A stretch of 64,000 nt of DNA from Lentimicrobiaceae bacterium (lineage in GTDB: Bacteria > Bacteroidota > Bacteroidia > Bacteroidales > F082), in assembly GCA_031262365.1 (NCBI GenBank), contig JAISHW010000022.1, positions 1 through 64,000 of the forward strand, written 5' to 3'. A program made the translations under genes and the position numbers. The notes below the pieces were generated by a model. That model searched no databases. It was not told the DNA's origin and saw nothing but the letters and a program-made list of their open reading frames with translations. Of this stretch, positions 44,103 through 53,687 are shown in pieces. Every line of letters starts with the position of its first letter. The stretch's first letter is position 1.

Positions 44103-46721
44103 ATGAAAATCAGTTTTTTAAGAATTTTGTTTGTGCTGACGCTTTCTATTTTAATCATGAGTGCTTGCGACCACAAACATTTCATCGACGACGAATCGTA
44201 TCGTAAAGAAGTGCAACAGGATTTTGCTGCACGCAAAAATTTAGCAGCGAATCGGAGCCTACAACTTTTCGATGTTTTCGATCAAAAAATCACTACCGAA
44301 GAACGAGAAGCCTTAGAATTTTTGTATGCTTATATGCCGTACAGCGATTTAGCCGATTACGATGGTGCCTATTTTTTAGATCAAGTACGTTACGCATTTA
44401 AAGCACGCGATTATTTTTCGTGGGGAAAAACAATTCCTGAAGACATTTTCCGCCATTTTGTATTGGTTTATCGTGTCAACAACGAAAATCTTGATACGGC
44501 TCGTAGGGTGATTTTCAACGAAATAAAAGACCGCGTGAAAGATTTATCGATGTACGATGCCGCACTTGAAGTGAATCATTGGTGCCACGAAAAAGTAACG
44601 TATCGTCCGTCTGATGGTCGTACATCGTCGTCGTTAGCAACGATTAAAACGGCTTTCGGGCGTTGTGGCGAAGAGTCGACTTTTACCGTAACGGCGATGC
44701 GAGCTGTCGGAATTCCGGCGCGTCAATGTTACACACCACGTTGGGCGCACACCGACGACAATCATGCTTGGGTCGAAGTGTGGGTAGATGGCAAATGGTA
44801 TTTTATGGGTGCTTGCGAGCCTGATGCCGCCCTCAATATGGGCTGGTTTGCAACACCGTCGACACGCGCCATGATGGTACATTCGAACGCTTACGGAAAA
44901 TACATCGGAACAGAAGAAATCAATCACAGAACCGATTTGTTTTCGCGCATCAATATGTTGTATAACTACACGAATACCAAGTCGATAACGATAATCGTAA
45001 AAGACGAAAAAGGCAATTTGTTGAACGATGCAACGGTAAAATTCAAACTGTATAATTATGCCGAATATTATCCGATTGCCACAAGAAAAACCGACGAAAA
45101 AGGCGAGGCTTCGCTAACGACTGGTTTTGGCGATTTGTTGATTTGGGCTTCGAAAGACGGCAACTATGCGTATTCGAAAATAGATGTGCGTCAACAAGAC
45201 ACGCTCGAGTTGACCTTGAATCATCGCGCTGGAGCGGAATATGTTGAACTTTTCGAAATAGTACCTCCGGTTGCTTTGCCAAACAAAGTAACGGTTGATA
45301 AAGAGAAAGAAGCCGAAAACAATCGCCGATTGCAATACGAAGACTCAATCAGAAACGCGTATATAAGCACGTTCCCAACTGAAATTTACACGCAACAAAT
45401 TAAAAATGAAAACTTAACACCGAAACGTATATGGCATTTCATTCTGAAAAGCGAAGGAAATTACGCTGAAATTGAAAAGTTTTTGAATCAAAATGCAAAA
45501 CCGGTCGATGGCTTTTATTTGGATAAATTTTTAGCTGCTTTGTCCGACAAAGACCTTCGCGACACACAAGCCGACGTGTTGCAACAACACATTACCGTTT
45601 ACAAAGAAGGCATCTATCCGCTTGATGTATATCTGAAAGGTATTATGCCGGCACGTATTTCGAACGAACTGATACGTCCGTGGCGCGCTTTCTTGAACGC
45701 TGCGTTTTCAGCTATTTTCGAAACAAAGCCAACAGTAAATCAATTGATTGAATGGACAAACGCAAATATAAAAATTGATTCGGAAGGCAATTATTTCAAC
45801 TGTCCGTTGTCGCCTCGCGGCGTGTTCGAATTGCGCCATTCTGACCGTCATTCGTGCAATATTTTCTTTGTAGCAGTTTGTCGTTCGTTAGCTATTCCTG
45901 CTTATTTGGATAACGCTACAAATCAGCTTTTTGTGTATGAAAACGACACGTGGCAAATGATTGCTTTCGATGCCGAAAAACAGCCTGAGCCAACCGGAAC
46001 GCTCGTTTTGGAATACAACGGAAAAGAAGCAATTACGCCCGAATATTGGATTCATTACACGATTGCAAAATTCGAAAACGGCGATTTTGTTACGTTCGAT
46101 TACGAAAACGATTCGCGCGTAGCCAATTTTCCGGCAACGCTTGCATTGGAACAAGGTTATTATTTGCTTTCGACCGGCAACCGTTATCACGACGGTACAA
46201 CACTTTCGCGTGTCGAGTTTTTCAATGTTAAAGCCGGCGAATCCGTGAAAAAAACAATCGAATTGCGCGAGTTGATACCACGCGACGAATCGTACGGTTT
46301 TATAGATTTGAATCACGAAATCGAAGTAGAAGAAAAGAAAATGTTGGTTTCGGATCTGGCAAAAAACAACGAATTGATTCTTTGCTTCATCGACCCGACT
46401 CGTGAGCCGACGAAACACCTTTTTAAAGATATTACGGCGCACAAAGCGCAGTTCGACGAATGGAGCGGTAATTTCCTTTTTGTGATTCCTTCGGATAAAT
46501 ACACGGTCGATTTTGATGTGAGAAGATGGAATTTACCTAAAAATTCGCTTTTCATCGTCGATCAAAATGCTTCGTGGATGCACCGTATTTTAACAGTAAC
46601 AAACCAAGAATTTCGCGAAAATTATCCGTTGGTGTTTATCGTGAACCAACAAGGTAAGTTGGTTTTCAAAACAGAAGGATACCGTATCGGAACAGGCGAA
46701 TTGCTTTTTAAAAGTTTGTAA
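44103..46721 (+). CDS. Transglutaminase-like domain lipoprotein
   Basis: An 872-residue protein from ATG 44103. The lipoprotein signal is FLRILFVLTLSILIMSACDHK. The transglutaminase-like (papain-fold) domain lies at about 120-265, with the Cys in FGRCGEESTF, His in DDNHAWVEVW and Asp in GACEPDA, a complete triad. A carboxypeptidase-regulatory-like beta-sandwich follows at about 300-370 (VKDEKGNLLNDATVKFK). A second region (about 580-640: FNCPLSPRGVFELRHSDRHSCN) resembles another, diverged transglutaminase core. The C-terminal part looks thioredoxin-like (LILCFIDPTREPTKH; FLFVIPSDKY). Such proteins are common in Bacteroidota as envelope peptidases or amidases; the substrate is unknown. It stands alone, convergent with a gene remnant. 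Confidence 0.8.
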   Translation: MKISFLRILFVLTLSILIMSACDHKHFIDDESYRKEVQQDFAARKNLAANRSLQLFDVFDQKITTEEREALEFLYAYMPYSDLADYDGAYFLDQVRYAFKARDYFSWGKTIPEDIFRHFVLVYRVNNENLDTARRVIFNEIKDRVKDLSMYDAALEVNHWCHEKVTYRPSDGRTSSSLATIKTAFGRCGEESTFTVTAMRAVGIPARQCYTPRWAHTDDNHAWVEVWVDGKWYFMGACEPDAALNMGWFATPSTRAMMVHSNAYGKYIGTEEINHRTDLFSRINMLYNYTNTKSITIIVKDEKGNLLNDATVKFKLYNYAEYYPIATRKTDEKGEASLTTGFGDLLIWASKDGNYAYSKIDVRQQDTLELTLNHRAGAEYVELFEIVPPVALPNKVTVDKEKEAENNRRLQYEDSIRNAYISTFPTEIYTQQIKNENLTPKRIWHFILKSEGNYAEIEKFLNQNAKPVDGFYLDKFLAALSDKDLRDTQADVLQQHITVYKEGIYPLDVYLKGIMPARISNELIRPWRAFLNAAFSAIFETKPTVNQLIEWTNANIKIDSEGNYFNCPLSPRGVFELRHSDRHSCNIFFVAVCRSLAIPAYLDNATNQLFVYENDTWQMIAFDAEKQPEPTGTLVLEYNGKEAITPEYWIHYTIAKFENGDFVTFDYENDSRVANFPATLALEQGYYLLSTGNRYHDGTTLSRVEFFNVKAGESVKKTIELRELIPRDESYGFIDLNHEIEVEEKKMLVSDLAKNNELILCFIDPTREPTKHLFKDITAHKAQFDEWSGNFLFVIPSDKYTVDFDVRRWNLPKNSLFIVDQNASWMHRILTVTNQEFRENYPLVFIVNQQGKLVFKTEGYRIGTGELLFKSL

Positions 46722-46725
46722 AAAA

Positions 46726-47040
46726 TTAACGTAAAATTACTTTTACATTATTGATATTCAATTTATTTCCGAATTTATTCCACAAGTACGATCGGAATAT
46801 TAGTGCCGAATCATTAGTTTGTTGTTTTGGTATTTTTATGTAAAATTTTAAATAATTCTGATTTTTATTAATACCCATGTTTTTCCAGAGGATTTGTTTT
46901 CCATCGATGTTGGAAAGTTCATACACCAGAAATGTTTCGTTTTGAATATTATCCGGATTGTAATCGAATGATATGTCGAAAGTTAAGGTTTTGTTTTTGA
47001 CATAAGTTTTCGGAATTATAATTGAACTTAAGCGTTTTTT
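46726..47040 (-). pseudogene. C-terminal gene fragment
   Basis: An open frame of 104 codons without a plausible start, running from just after an in-frame TAG at 47041-47043 to the stop at 46726. It reads like real protein, with IIIPKTYVKNKTLTFDIS, YELSNIDGKQILWKN and SYLWNKFGNKLNI. The neighbouring frame just upstream (CCSIKLFGGVEKTLKF) may be its broken continuation. It appears to be the 3' remnant of a decayed gene. Family not recognised. Confidence 0.45.
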
Positions 47041-47103
47041 CTACACCACCGAAAAGTTTTATCGAACAGCAAAATAATTTAGAGGATCCCTTTATAAGAA
47101 AAA

Positions 47104-47232
47104 CTACACGAATATCTGACTCAAATAAAGAGCACCTACAATCGCAAGTATTATAATCCAAACTGTTACATTGCGAGGGAGATCGTCTTTCTCGGGGTCG
47201 TAATCAATATCTAATTTTTCTTTTTTTTTCAT
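47104..47232 (-). CDS. Small membrane protein, 42 residues
   Basis: A short gene beginning MKKKEKLDIDYDPEKDDLPR and continuing with one hydrophobic segment, VTVWIIILAIVGALYLSQIFV, at residues about 22-42 (written here in two parts in sense: VTVWIIILAI then VGALYLSQIFV). The charged, acidic N-terminus would stay in the cytoplasm and the single helix in the inner membrane. The ATG lies 11 bases after the stop of the SPOR-domain outer-membrane protein gene on the same strand, so both are probably one transcript. Small single-pass proteins like this often modulate a larger envelope protein. No family is recognised. Confidence 0.6.
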   Translation of the reverse strand: MKKKEKLDIDYDPEKDDLPRNVTVWIIILAIVGALYLSQIFV

Positions 47233-47243
47233 TACGCCACTTT

Positions 47244-48518
47244 TTAAGGAAGTTTATTTAGTCGCACGCCGTTTTCAAAAGCTACTACAAAAGCATCGTG
47301 TACGTTATGTTGCGACCGAACAACATCGCGGTATTGACGTGCTTGTTCGTATGTTTGAAACGAACCTGTTGTGTAAATATAATAACCGTTGTGCATCGAT
47401 TGCTGAATATCGGTTGCCGGAATGTTGTATTGTTGCGACAATGTGCTGATTGTAATTGGTTTACTTTGACGCGCTCTAATTTGCACGCGGTATTCGATTC
47501 CTGTATGTTGCGGTTTTTCATAAACCGGTTCTTCGATTACAACCGGTTCTTCAATTACAACGGGTGTTTCTTCGATAACTTTTTCAACAACAACGTCATC
47601 TACAAGATACAAATCAGAAAGATCAATCACGCGATTTATTGTCTGATCGTCATTGTCAAGAATAGGATCGTCTTTTACGATTTCTGTTTCAGTCGAATAC
47701 GGAACTTCGGCAACTTTCTTCGCGCGCCGTCCGAATTTATAAATAAATTTTATCGATGTATGATTATAGGTGTCGTAGTCGAAACGAATATTTTCGACAC
47801 CATCCATCAAATCGGTGTTCATACCACGAAGTAGCGATTCCAAGCGCAACGTGATGTTGTTGCTCACGCGAAAATCCAAGCCAAATCCGGCTAACAAAAT
47901 ACCTTCAAGCGTATGGTTACCAATGCCTTTGCTATGAATGTAGCCACTTTCGACTACCGCGCCTGTAGTCCAATTTCTTGTTCGTGATTTGAAATTCGAC
48001 ATTCCAATCCCAAAAATCAAATTAAAATCGATCAATCTGTCGGCTCTATATCGCGAAAAAATATTGGAAAAATTGAGTTCCGTCTGGAGTGTATATTCAA
48101 AAATATCACTATAAAAATAGCTTGTAATTTCATCGTTTGCTCCGGCAACGTGACCGTAAAACAACATTCCTCTGATGCCAAAAACGGGCGAAAACCGGTA
48201 TCCTAATGTGAAATCGATTCCGTAACGGATTTCATTTTTGTCGCGAAACGTAGGCATGTAGTCTTTTTGTTTTACATCGCCAAAAAATACAGTCGGACCA
48301 AAACCTACTCCTAGTTGCCAATGAGACTGAAAAGTTGCCGGTATACCTGTTGTGGAATAGGTTTTTGTTTTTTTGCCTTTTTGATTCGAAACAGTCTCGC
48401 TATAAGTAAGTTGCGAAAAAGATTCTGTCGAAAAAAGTAACAGGACTACGCTTACAATCAGCTGTATTTTAAAGGAATATTTATTTCTCATCTTGAAAAG
48501 ATTTACTACACAATTCAT
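47244..48518 (-). CDS. Outer-membrane beta-barrel protein with C-terminal SPOR domain
   Basis: A 424-residue protein with a signal peptide ending STESFSQ at about residue 36 (or 27 if translation begins at the second Met, MRNKYSFKI). Residues about 65-265 form a beta-barrel of the PorT/OmpA-like outer-membrane kind (GVGFGPTVFFGDVKQKDYMP, then NHTSIKFIYKFGRR). A Glu/Val/Pro-rich linker with repeats of PVVIEEPVVIEEPV (about 315-335) leads to a SPOR domain (about 345-420; EYRVQIRARQSKPITI, SFQTYEQARQYRDVV) that binds denuded peptidoglycan. It probably ties the outer membrane to the cell wall, perhaps at division sites. A small membrane protein gene follows. Confidence 0.78.
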   Translation of the reverse strand: MNCVVNLFKMRNKYSFKIQLIVSVVLLLFSTESFSQLTYSETVSNQKGKKTKTYSTTGIPATFQSHWQLGVGFGPTVFFGDVKQKDYMPTFRDKNEIRYGIDFTLGYRFSPVFGIRGMLFYGHVAGANDEITSYFYSDIFEYTLQTELNFSNIFSRYRADRLIDFNLIFGIGMSNFKSRTRNWTTGAVVESGYIHSKGIGNHTLEGILLAGFGLDFRVSNNITLRLESLLRGMNTDLMDGVENIRFDYDTYNHTSIKFIYKFGRRAKKVAEVPYSTETEIVKDDPILDNDDQTINRVIDLSDLYLVDDVVVEKVIEETPVVIEEPVVIEEPVYEKPQHTGIEYRVQIRARQSKPITISTLSQQYNIPATDIQQSMHNGYYIYTTGSFQTYEQARQYRDVVRSQHNVHDAFVVAFENGVRLNKLP

Positions 48519-48597
48519 TCGTTAAAATTCAATCTACTAAAATACAACTTTTAAACAAAAAGCAACAAAATTATTTCTTTTTATTTCGAATTGTATT

Positions 48598-48800
48598 GGG
48601 AGCTTCTAAAAATTCAAAAGACAAGGCTTGCGACCGAGACAAAAGCGGCGTTTAATTCCGCTTTGCGGTCTTTTCCTCCTCGCGGCTCAGCATAATCCGC
48701 AAGCGGCTTCTGCATTCGCTCCGCAACGTCGGTTACTTGGCGTAAATGAGCATTTTGGCGAGTGAGCGTAACGCTGTATTTTAGATTTTTAGAAGCTCCC
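48598..48800. mobile_element. MITE-like short repeat, family A, copy 3 with internal extension
   Basis: A 203-base unit with ends GGGAGCTTCTAAAAATT and ATTTTTAGAAGCTCCC. TATT occurs directly before (48594-48597) and after it (48801-48804), a 4-bp target duplication. The outer parts match copies 1 and 2, but about 85 extra GC-richer bases (48655-48740) sit in the middle. It ends 3 bases from the lysS stop codon and fills the gap between genes. Confidence 0.8.
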
Positions 48801-48803
48801 TAT

Positions 48804-50522
48804 TTATTTTTTGTCCGACAGCCACAATTCAACTTCGTCGAGTTGTACAGCAGCGATGTTCATTTTTTCCTTTTTTCTGATTCCGTTGAGTTTCGACATA
48901 ATCGAAGTGGCTTTTTCTTCACGCAGTGCATCAATCGATGTATAGCCTAATTCGACTAACACTTCAGCCCAATGTTCGGGTACTCCTATTTCGATGAAAT
49001 CGTTTGGCGTAGCTGTTTTTTTGACTTTTTCGGGTCGCATTTGCGGAAAAAACAATACTTCCTGAATGCTTTGCTGATTGGTCATCAACATTGTCAGACG
49101 GTCGATTCCGATTCCCATTCCGGATGTTGGCGGCATGCCGTATTCCAACGAACGCAAAAAATCGTGATCGATAAACATGGCTTCGTCGTCGCCACGCTCC
49201 GATAGGTGCATTTGCTCTTCGAAGCGGTTTCGTTGATCGATCGGGTCGTTCAATTCGGTATAGGCATTGGCTAATTCTTTTCCGTTTACCATTAGTTCGA
49301 AACGTTCGGTAAGCTCGGGATTACAGCGATGACGTTTGCACAAAGGCGACATTTCGACCGGATAATCGATAATGAATGTCGGCTGAATGTAGTGCGCTTC
49401 GCATTTTTCGCTAAAGATTTCATCAATCAGTTTGCCTTTCCCCATTGACTCTTCTATTTCAATGCCTAATTTTTTGCATACGTCGCGTAAAGCTGTTTCG
49501 TCCATTCCCGACACATCAATGCCGGTATGTTCTTTAATAGCATCTAATATTGAAATGCGCTTGAACGGACGTTTGAAATCTACATCATTGTTGCCAATTT
49601 TGACTACTGTGTTGCCGTTTGTTGCAATTGCCACACGTTCAATCATTTCTTCGGTAAAATCCATCATCCAGAAATAATCTTTGTAGGCAACATAAATTTC
49701 TAATACTGTAAATTCGGGATTGTGTGTGCGATCCATTCCTTCGTTGCGGAAATCTTTTGCAAATTCGTATACGCCGTCGAATCCGCCGACAATTAAGCGT
49801 TTCAGATACAATTCGTTTGCTACGCGCAAATACAACGGAATGTTCAAAGCGTTGTGATGCGTTACAAACGGACGCGCCGCTGCACCGCCGGGAATAGATT
49901 GTAAAATAGGTGTTTCGACTTCCAGAAATCCGTGTTCGTTAAAGAAGTTGCGCATCGTGTTGATGATTTTCGTGCGTGTGATAAAGGTGTTTTTCACTTC
50001 TTCGTTCACGATCAGATCGACATAACGCATACGGTAACGTTGTTCGGGATCGCTAAACGCATCGTACACAACGCCGTCTTTTTCTTTCACAACCGGTAGT
50101 GGGCGCAATGATTTGCTCAGCACTTTGAGTTCTTTGACATGAACGGTTATTTCACCCATTTGCGTTACGAAAACAAATCCGCGTACACCAATGATGTCGC
50201 CAATGTCGAGCAAGCGTTTGAAAACAGTGTTATACAACGTTTTATCCTCGCTTGGACAAATATCATCGCGTTTGATATAAAGCTGGATACGTCCGTTTGC
50301 ATCTTGCAATTCGCAAAACGAAGCGGCTCCCATAATGCGCCGGCTCATAATGCGACCGGCAATTCCAATATCTTGAAACTTATCGGGATTGGTATTAAAC
50401 GTTGCGGAAATTTCTGCCGTATTGGTTGTAACTTCAAAAAGTTCGGGAGGATACGGATTAATACCTAATTTGTTCAACTCGGCTAACGATTGCCGTCTGA
50501 TTTGTTCCTGTTCGCTCAACAT
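48804..50522 (-). CDS. lysS: Lysyl-tRNA synthetase (class II)
   Basis: A 572-residue class II enzyme joining lysine to tRNA-Lys. The OB-fold anticodon domain covers about 55-150 ([20 protein letters not shown]), then the catalytic domain with [20 protein letters not shown], motif 2 as [14 protein letters not shown] and motif 3 as [14 protein letters not shown]-terminal extension of about 70 residues after [10 protein letters not shown] ([15 protein letters not shown], then [16 protein letters not shown]) forms a helix-hairpin-helix-like module seen in Bacteroidota LysRS. A -7 box lies 23 bases upstream. Confidence 0.96.
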   Translation of the reverse strand: MLSEQEQIRRQSLAELNKLGINPYPPELFEVTTNTAEISATFNTNPDKFQDIGIAGRIMSRRIMGAASFCELQDANGRIQLYIKRDDICPSEDKTLYNTVFKRLLDIGDIIGVRGFVFVTQMGEITVHVKELKVLSKSLRPLPVVKEKDGVVYDAFSDPEQRYRMRYVDLIVNEEVKNTFITRTKIINTMRNFFNEHGFLEVETPILQSIPGGAAARPFVTHHNALNIPLYLRVANELYLKRLIVGGFDGVYEFAKDFRNEGMDRTHNPEFTVLEIYVAYKDYFWMMDFTEEMIERVAIATNGNTVVKIGNNDVDFKRPFKRISILDAIKEHTGIDVSGMDETALRDVCKKLGIEIEESMGKGKLIDEIFSEKCEAHYIQPTFIIDYPVEMSPLCKRHRCNPELTERFELMVNGKELANAYTELNDPIDQRNRFEEQMHLSERGDDEAMFIDHDFLRSLEYGMPPTSGMGIGIDRLTMLMTNQQSIQEVLFFPQMRPEKVKKTATPNDFIEIGVPEHWAEVLVELGYTSIDALREEKATSIMSKLNGIRKKEKMNIAAVQLDEVELWLSDKK

Positions 50523-50544
50523 GTAGTAAAAACTTAATAAGCAG

Positions 50545-50552
50545 CAAAGATA
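50545..50552 (-). promoter_or_regulatory. -7 box (TATCTTTG) of lysS
   Basis: An exact TAnnTTTG element on the minus strand, ending 23 bases before the lysS ATG. Confidence 0.6.
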
Positions 50553-50650
50553 CGCAAGTAATTAAAATTATTTGAAGTTTTTAACTGTCCGGTTTTGGCG
50601 ATTCGTTTTAATGGGACTAAAAACATTCCCGTTGTACGTGTTTTTGAGAA

Positions 50651-50664
50651 TTTTAGAAGCTCCC
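50651..50664. mobile_element. Family A element, solo right end
   Basis: TTTTAGAAGCTCCC equals the right end of the element at 48598-48800. No left end is found in the preceding 150 bases. It lies one base from the stop codon of the next minus-strand gene. Confidence 0.5.
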
Positions 50665-50665
50665 T

Positions 50666-51235
50666 TTACTTTATTTCGACGACTTCGTCGGTTTTATCGG
50701 ATTGTTTTTGAAGTTTTCGAAGAATAAAAGCAAACCAAATGTTCATCACGCCAAAAACTAAAGCAAAAATACCGCTTATGAATACCATTGTAGTGGCAAA
50801 ACGAAAAGAGTAAATTATCATAAAAATTCCGGACATCAAGAATAACACAGCAAAAACAAGAAAGAGCATTTTCCCTGAAAATTTAGGCAAGTTTGCCAAA
50901 ATGAATAACTCGCCAATGGAATGCATTGACACGCACAAACCAATAGTAATGAGTACAAGATTAATGGTTGCTCGCGTAAAGAAAAACACCACCAAACCAA
51001 TTGCGACAAACAAAATACTTTCGAAAATCAACCAGATATAAGGTATGTTTTTTCGATAGCGATTGTATGCAACCAAAGTTATTATGATTCCGATGAGCAC
51101 TAGTGCTACTCCAAAATATTTAACAATTAAAATCAGTGTTGTTTCCGACATCGAAAGTGCTAAAATACCATAAAGTATAGCTAAAATACCGTTGAAAATG
51201 GAAGACCACCATGAACTTGAAACAGCTATTTTCAT
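50666..51235 (-). CDS. HdeD/DUF308 family membrane protein
   Basis: A 189-residue inner-membrane protein with six hydrophobic segments arranged as three similar hairpins, typical of the HdeD/DUF308 family (SSWWSSIFNGILAILYGILAL at the start, GIFALVFGVMNIWFAF near the end). HdeD is linked to acid resistance in E. coli, but its action is not defined. The C-terminal tail is charged (LQKQSDKTDEVVEIK). The gene lies 11 bases after a LysE-type exporter gene and is probably cotranscribed with it. Confidence 0.82.
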   Translation of the reverse strand: MKIAVSSSWWSSIFNGILAILYGILALSMSETTLILIVKYFGVALVLIGIIITLVAYNRYRKNIPYIWLIFESILFVAIGLVVFFFTRATINLVLITIGLCVSMHSIGELFILANLPKFSGKMLFLVFAVLFLMSGIFMIIYSFRFATTMVFISGIFALVFGVMNIWFAFILRKLQKQSDKTDEVVEIK

Positions 51236-51246
51236 AATTTGTATGT

Positions 51247-51915
51247 TTAGAAATCAATTGAAAAAAATGCGTGTACAATCATATAAATTCCAAAGCACAT
51301 TAACCCAATTCCGGCGATTTTGTTCATGATACCCATCATTTTAGACGTAAAAAATCGTTTTACCGAATACGCACCAAAGGCTTTCAGCAAATCGGTACAT
51401 AAAATGGTGAGTAATGTTCCGATAAAAAACACAATTAGGCTTCTTTCGTTTCCTGCTTTCTGTGCCGAAACCAGCGTTACCCAACCAATCCAAAACAACC
51501 ACAACGAAGGATTGATGATGTTCATAAAGAAACCTTTAATGATAAAGGTAAACCATTTTGGATCGGTGTTTTTCTTTTTTATAACAACGATTTCACGGTC
51601 GTACACCTCATCGTTGGTTTGTATTTCTTTCGCTTTACGAGTAAATGTATAAATTCCGAATAAAATTAAGACGATACCGGCTACCAAACTGAACAGCATT
51701 TGGTTCGAGGCTTCGGTTATGATCGAAATCGAGCTCATCAAACAGATGAATACCATAAACAAATCGTTCAGAAAAATGCCCAATACAAGCCACGCCGCCG
51801 ACTTGAAACCACGATGAATACTCGTTTGAATCAAAGCAAAAAAAGCCGGACCAAAACCAAAAAAAATGGCTAATGTCAAGCCAAGAAGAATACCATCTAA
51901 AAAAACACCAAACAT
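51247..51915 (-). CDS. LysE-type amino acid exporter
   Basis: A 222-residue inner-membrane transporter of the LysE/RhtB family, which exports amino acids by proton exchange. Six membrane segments are visible. The family's opening GLTLAIFFGFGPAFFALIQTS and RGFKSAAWLVLGIFLNDLF match the LysE N-terminus, and IINPSLWLFWIGW is the conserved block in the second half. A charged loop (TRKAKEIQTNDEVYDREIV, about 90-112) separates the halves. It heads a two-gene operon with a DUF308 protein and has its own -7 box. Substrate unknown. Confidence 0.85.
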   Translation of the reverse strand: MFGVFLDGILLGLTLAIFFGFGPAFFALIQTSIHRGFKSAAWLVLGIFLNDLFMVFICLMSSISIITEASNQMLFSLVAGIVLILFGIYTFTRKAKEIQTNDEVYDREIVVIKKKNTDPKWFTFIIKGFFMNIINPSLWLFWIGWVTLVSAQKAGNERSLIVFFIGTLLTILCTDLLKAFGAYSVKRFFTSKMMGIMNKIAGIGLMCFGIYMIVHAFFSIDF

Positions 51916-51991
51916 GATGCGTTTACACGTTTTTGAATCGCTAATTTAAGTCGCTTCTTTCTAAAGAAGAAACGTTTATGCTCAGAACGAG

Positions 51992-51999
51992 CAAAAGTA
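51992..51999 (-). promoter_or_regulatory. -7 box (TACTTTTG) of the LysE-DUF308 operon
   Basis: An exact TAnnTTTG element on the minus strand, 77 bases before the ATG at 51915. Confidence 0.55.
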
Positions 52000-52055
52000 C
52001 GAAAATTACTCGAAATAGGCATCGAAAAGAAAGATCGCACGTCGAAAAAGCTTCT

Positions 52056-52063
52056 TATATTTG
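52056..52063 (+). promoter_or_regulatory. -7 box (TATATTTG) of the beta-helix protein gene
   Basis: An exact TAnnTTTG element on the plus strand, 32 bases before the ATG at 52096. Confidence 0.6.
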
Positions 52064-52095
52064 TTGGAAAAATAACCGTAAAAGTTCTTATTAAC

Positions 52096-53682
52096 ATGAA
52101 AAAATTGCTGCTTATCCTTGTTTTCGCTTGCTTTTTCACGACTTTATTTGCGCAAATTCACGAAGTTGAAGGCGTTCAAATGGGATTGTGGAATTATGAA
52201 ACCGTGCTTGTTACAGGCGATGTCATTATTCCCGAAGGTGAACAGTTGACTATTGCTCCGGGAACAAATGTGGTTTTTAACGGTTATTATTCGCTTTTAG
52301 TCGAAGGAAGTCTGAACGCAATAGGAACGGTTACCGACACGATTTTTTTTCGCGTTGCCGATTCGACAGGCTTCGCCGCCAATCTTTTTGGTCAAGAAGG
52401 TAGCTGGAACGGTCTCGAAATAAAACAGCTACCAGATTCCGACAGTACGCTTATCCAATATTGTCATTTTTCGAACGCAAAAGCTGTTGGCGATACACTT
52501 GTTTCGAATGGAGGTGCTATTTACATCAGAAAATCGGAACGTGTCGCGATTCGCAATTGTCGTTTCGATCGGAATTATTCATTTTATTCGGGCGGAGCAG
52601 TTTTCGTAGATATTTCCAGCATTTTGATACATAACTGTGTTTTTACAAATAACTTAGCCGGAAGCGGACATATCGATTACAAGCGCGGCTGGGGAGGCGG
52701 ATTAGCCTGCCGTTATTCGAACTCAACACTTTTCGGACTTGAGTTTTACGACAATGTTGCCACCGGATTTGGAGGCGGGCTTTCGCTCGAACATTGCGAT
52801 GTTGCGGCTTCAAACTGTTTATTTCATGACAACGAAGCTTATTTTGGCGGCGCATTCAGCGAGATGTACACCATAAAACCAAAAAATTCTTGTTCAAATT
52901 TTATCATGTATAACAACCATGCGGGAGCTTTTGGCGGTGCTATCGCAAGTTTAGCTTCTGAAAGAGCTCTTTACAACAATTTCACAATTGCAAATAATTA
53001 TTGTGGAATGGGAAATGCCATATTTCTTTCCAGAGAATCGAATCCGATTTTCACGAATTGCATCATCAGAGGCAATGAAACCGGTAATGCGCTGGTTTGG
53101 TTGTGGGATCAAAATGCCAAACCTGAGTTTTATTATTGTAATGTGGAAGGTGAGACAGCCAGCTTTGCAGGAATCGGGAATCTGTGGATCTATGAAAATG
53201 GCGACGGGGAAGATCCGCTTTTTGCTGATGCGGCAAACTTTAATTTCAGCTTGTCGTCGAACAGTCCATGTATCGACATGGGAAAACCGGATACTGCCGG
53301 TTTGGCTTTGCCAAGTTATGATTTTGTGATGGGAAAACGTATCGGCAACAACCGGATCGATCTAGGAGCTTTCGAATTTTCGACAGCAGGATTTAGCGAT
53401 TATCAAGCAAAAAATACGGATATCAGCGTTTCTGTTTTCCCGAATCCGTTGCAATACAATAGCTTTTGTGCGATCGATTTACAACAAGAATCTTTAGCAA
53501 CTGTACAAATTTATTCTGTTGGCGGTAAGCTGTTGTGGCAAAACGAAACCACAAGATTCCAACAAGGAAAACATGAACTTTCGTTACACCCGTTTCTGAC
53601 TAAAAAACAGGCATCGAATACTGTTTATGTTTTAGTTGTCAATACGGAAAAATCAAAAACTACGATAAAATTGCTTTATTAA
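52096..53682 (+). CDS. Secreted right-handed beta-helix protein with type A T9SS CTD
   Basis: A 528-residue exported protein. Signal peptide about 1-19 (LLILVFACFFTTLFAQ). Residues about 30-80 open with VTGDVIIPEGEQLTIAPGT and NVVFNGYYSLLVEGSL, the usual N-cap of this fold. A parallel beta-helix follows to about 410, with repeated rungs such as NGGAIYIRKSERVAIRNCRF, GGGLSLEHCDVAASNCLFHD and GGAIASLASERALYNNFTI, ending NSPCIDMGKPDT and GAFEFS. The last about 75 residues form a type A sorting domain (VFPNPLQYNSFC to TTIKLLY). It is surface-exposed or secreted, possibly polysaccharide-binding or an adhesin; no catalytic residues can be assigned. Confidence 0.85.
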   Translation: MKKLLLILVFACFFTTLFAQIHEVEGVQMGLWNYETVLVTGDVIIPEGEQLTIAPGTNVVFNGYYSLLVEGSLNAIGTVTDTIFFRVADSTGFAANLFGQEGSWNGLEIKQLPDSDSTLIQYCHFSNAKAVGDTLVSNGGAIYIRKSERVAIRNCRFDRNYSFYSGGAVFVDISSILIHNCVFTNNLAGSGHIDYKRGWGGGLACRYSNSTLFGLEFYDNVATGFGGGLSLEHCDVAASNCLFHDNEAYFGGAFSEMYTIKPKNSCSNFIMYNNHAGAFGGAIASLASERALYNNFTIANNYCGMGNAIFLSRESNPIFTNCIIRGNETGNALVWLWDQNAKPEFYYCNVEGETASFAGIGNLWIYENGDGEDPLFADAANFNFSLSSNSPCIDMGKPDTAGLALPSYDFVMGKRIGNNRIDLGAFEFSTAGFSDYQAKNTDISVSVFPNPLQYNSFCAIDLQQESLATVQIYSVGGKLLWQNETTRFQQGKHELSLHPFLTKKQASNTVYVLVVNTEKSKTTIKLLY

Positions 53683-53687
53683 GCCGC

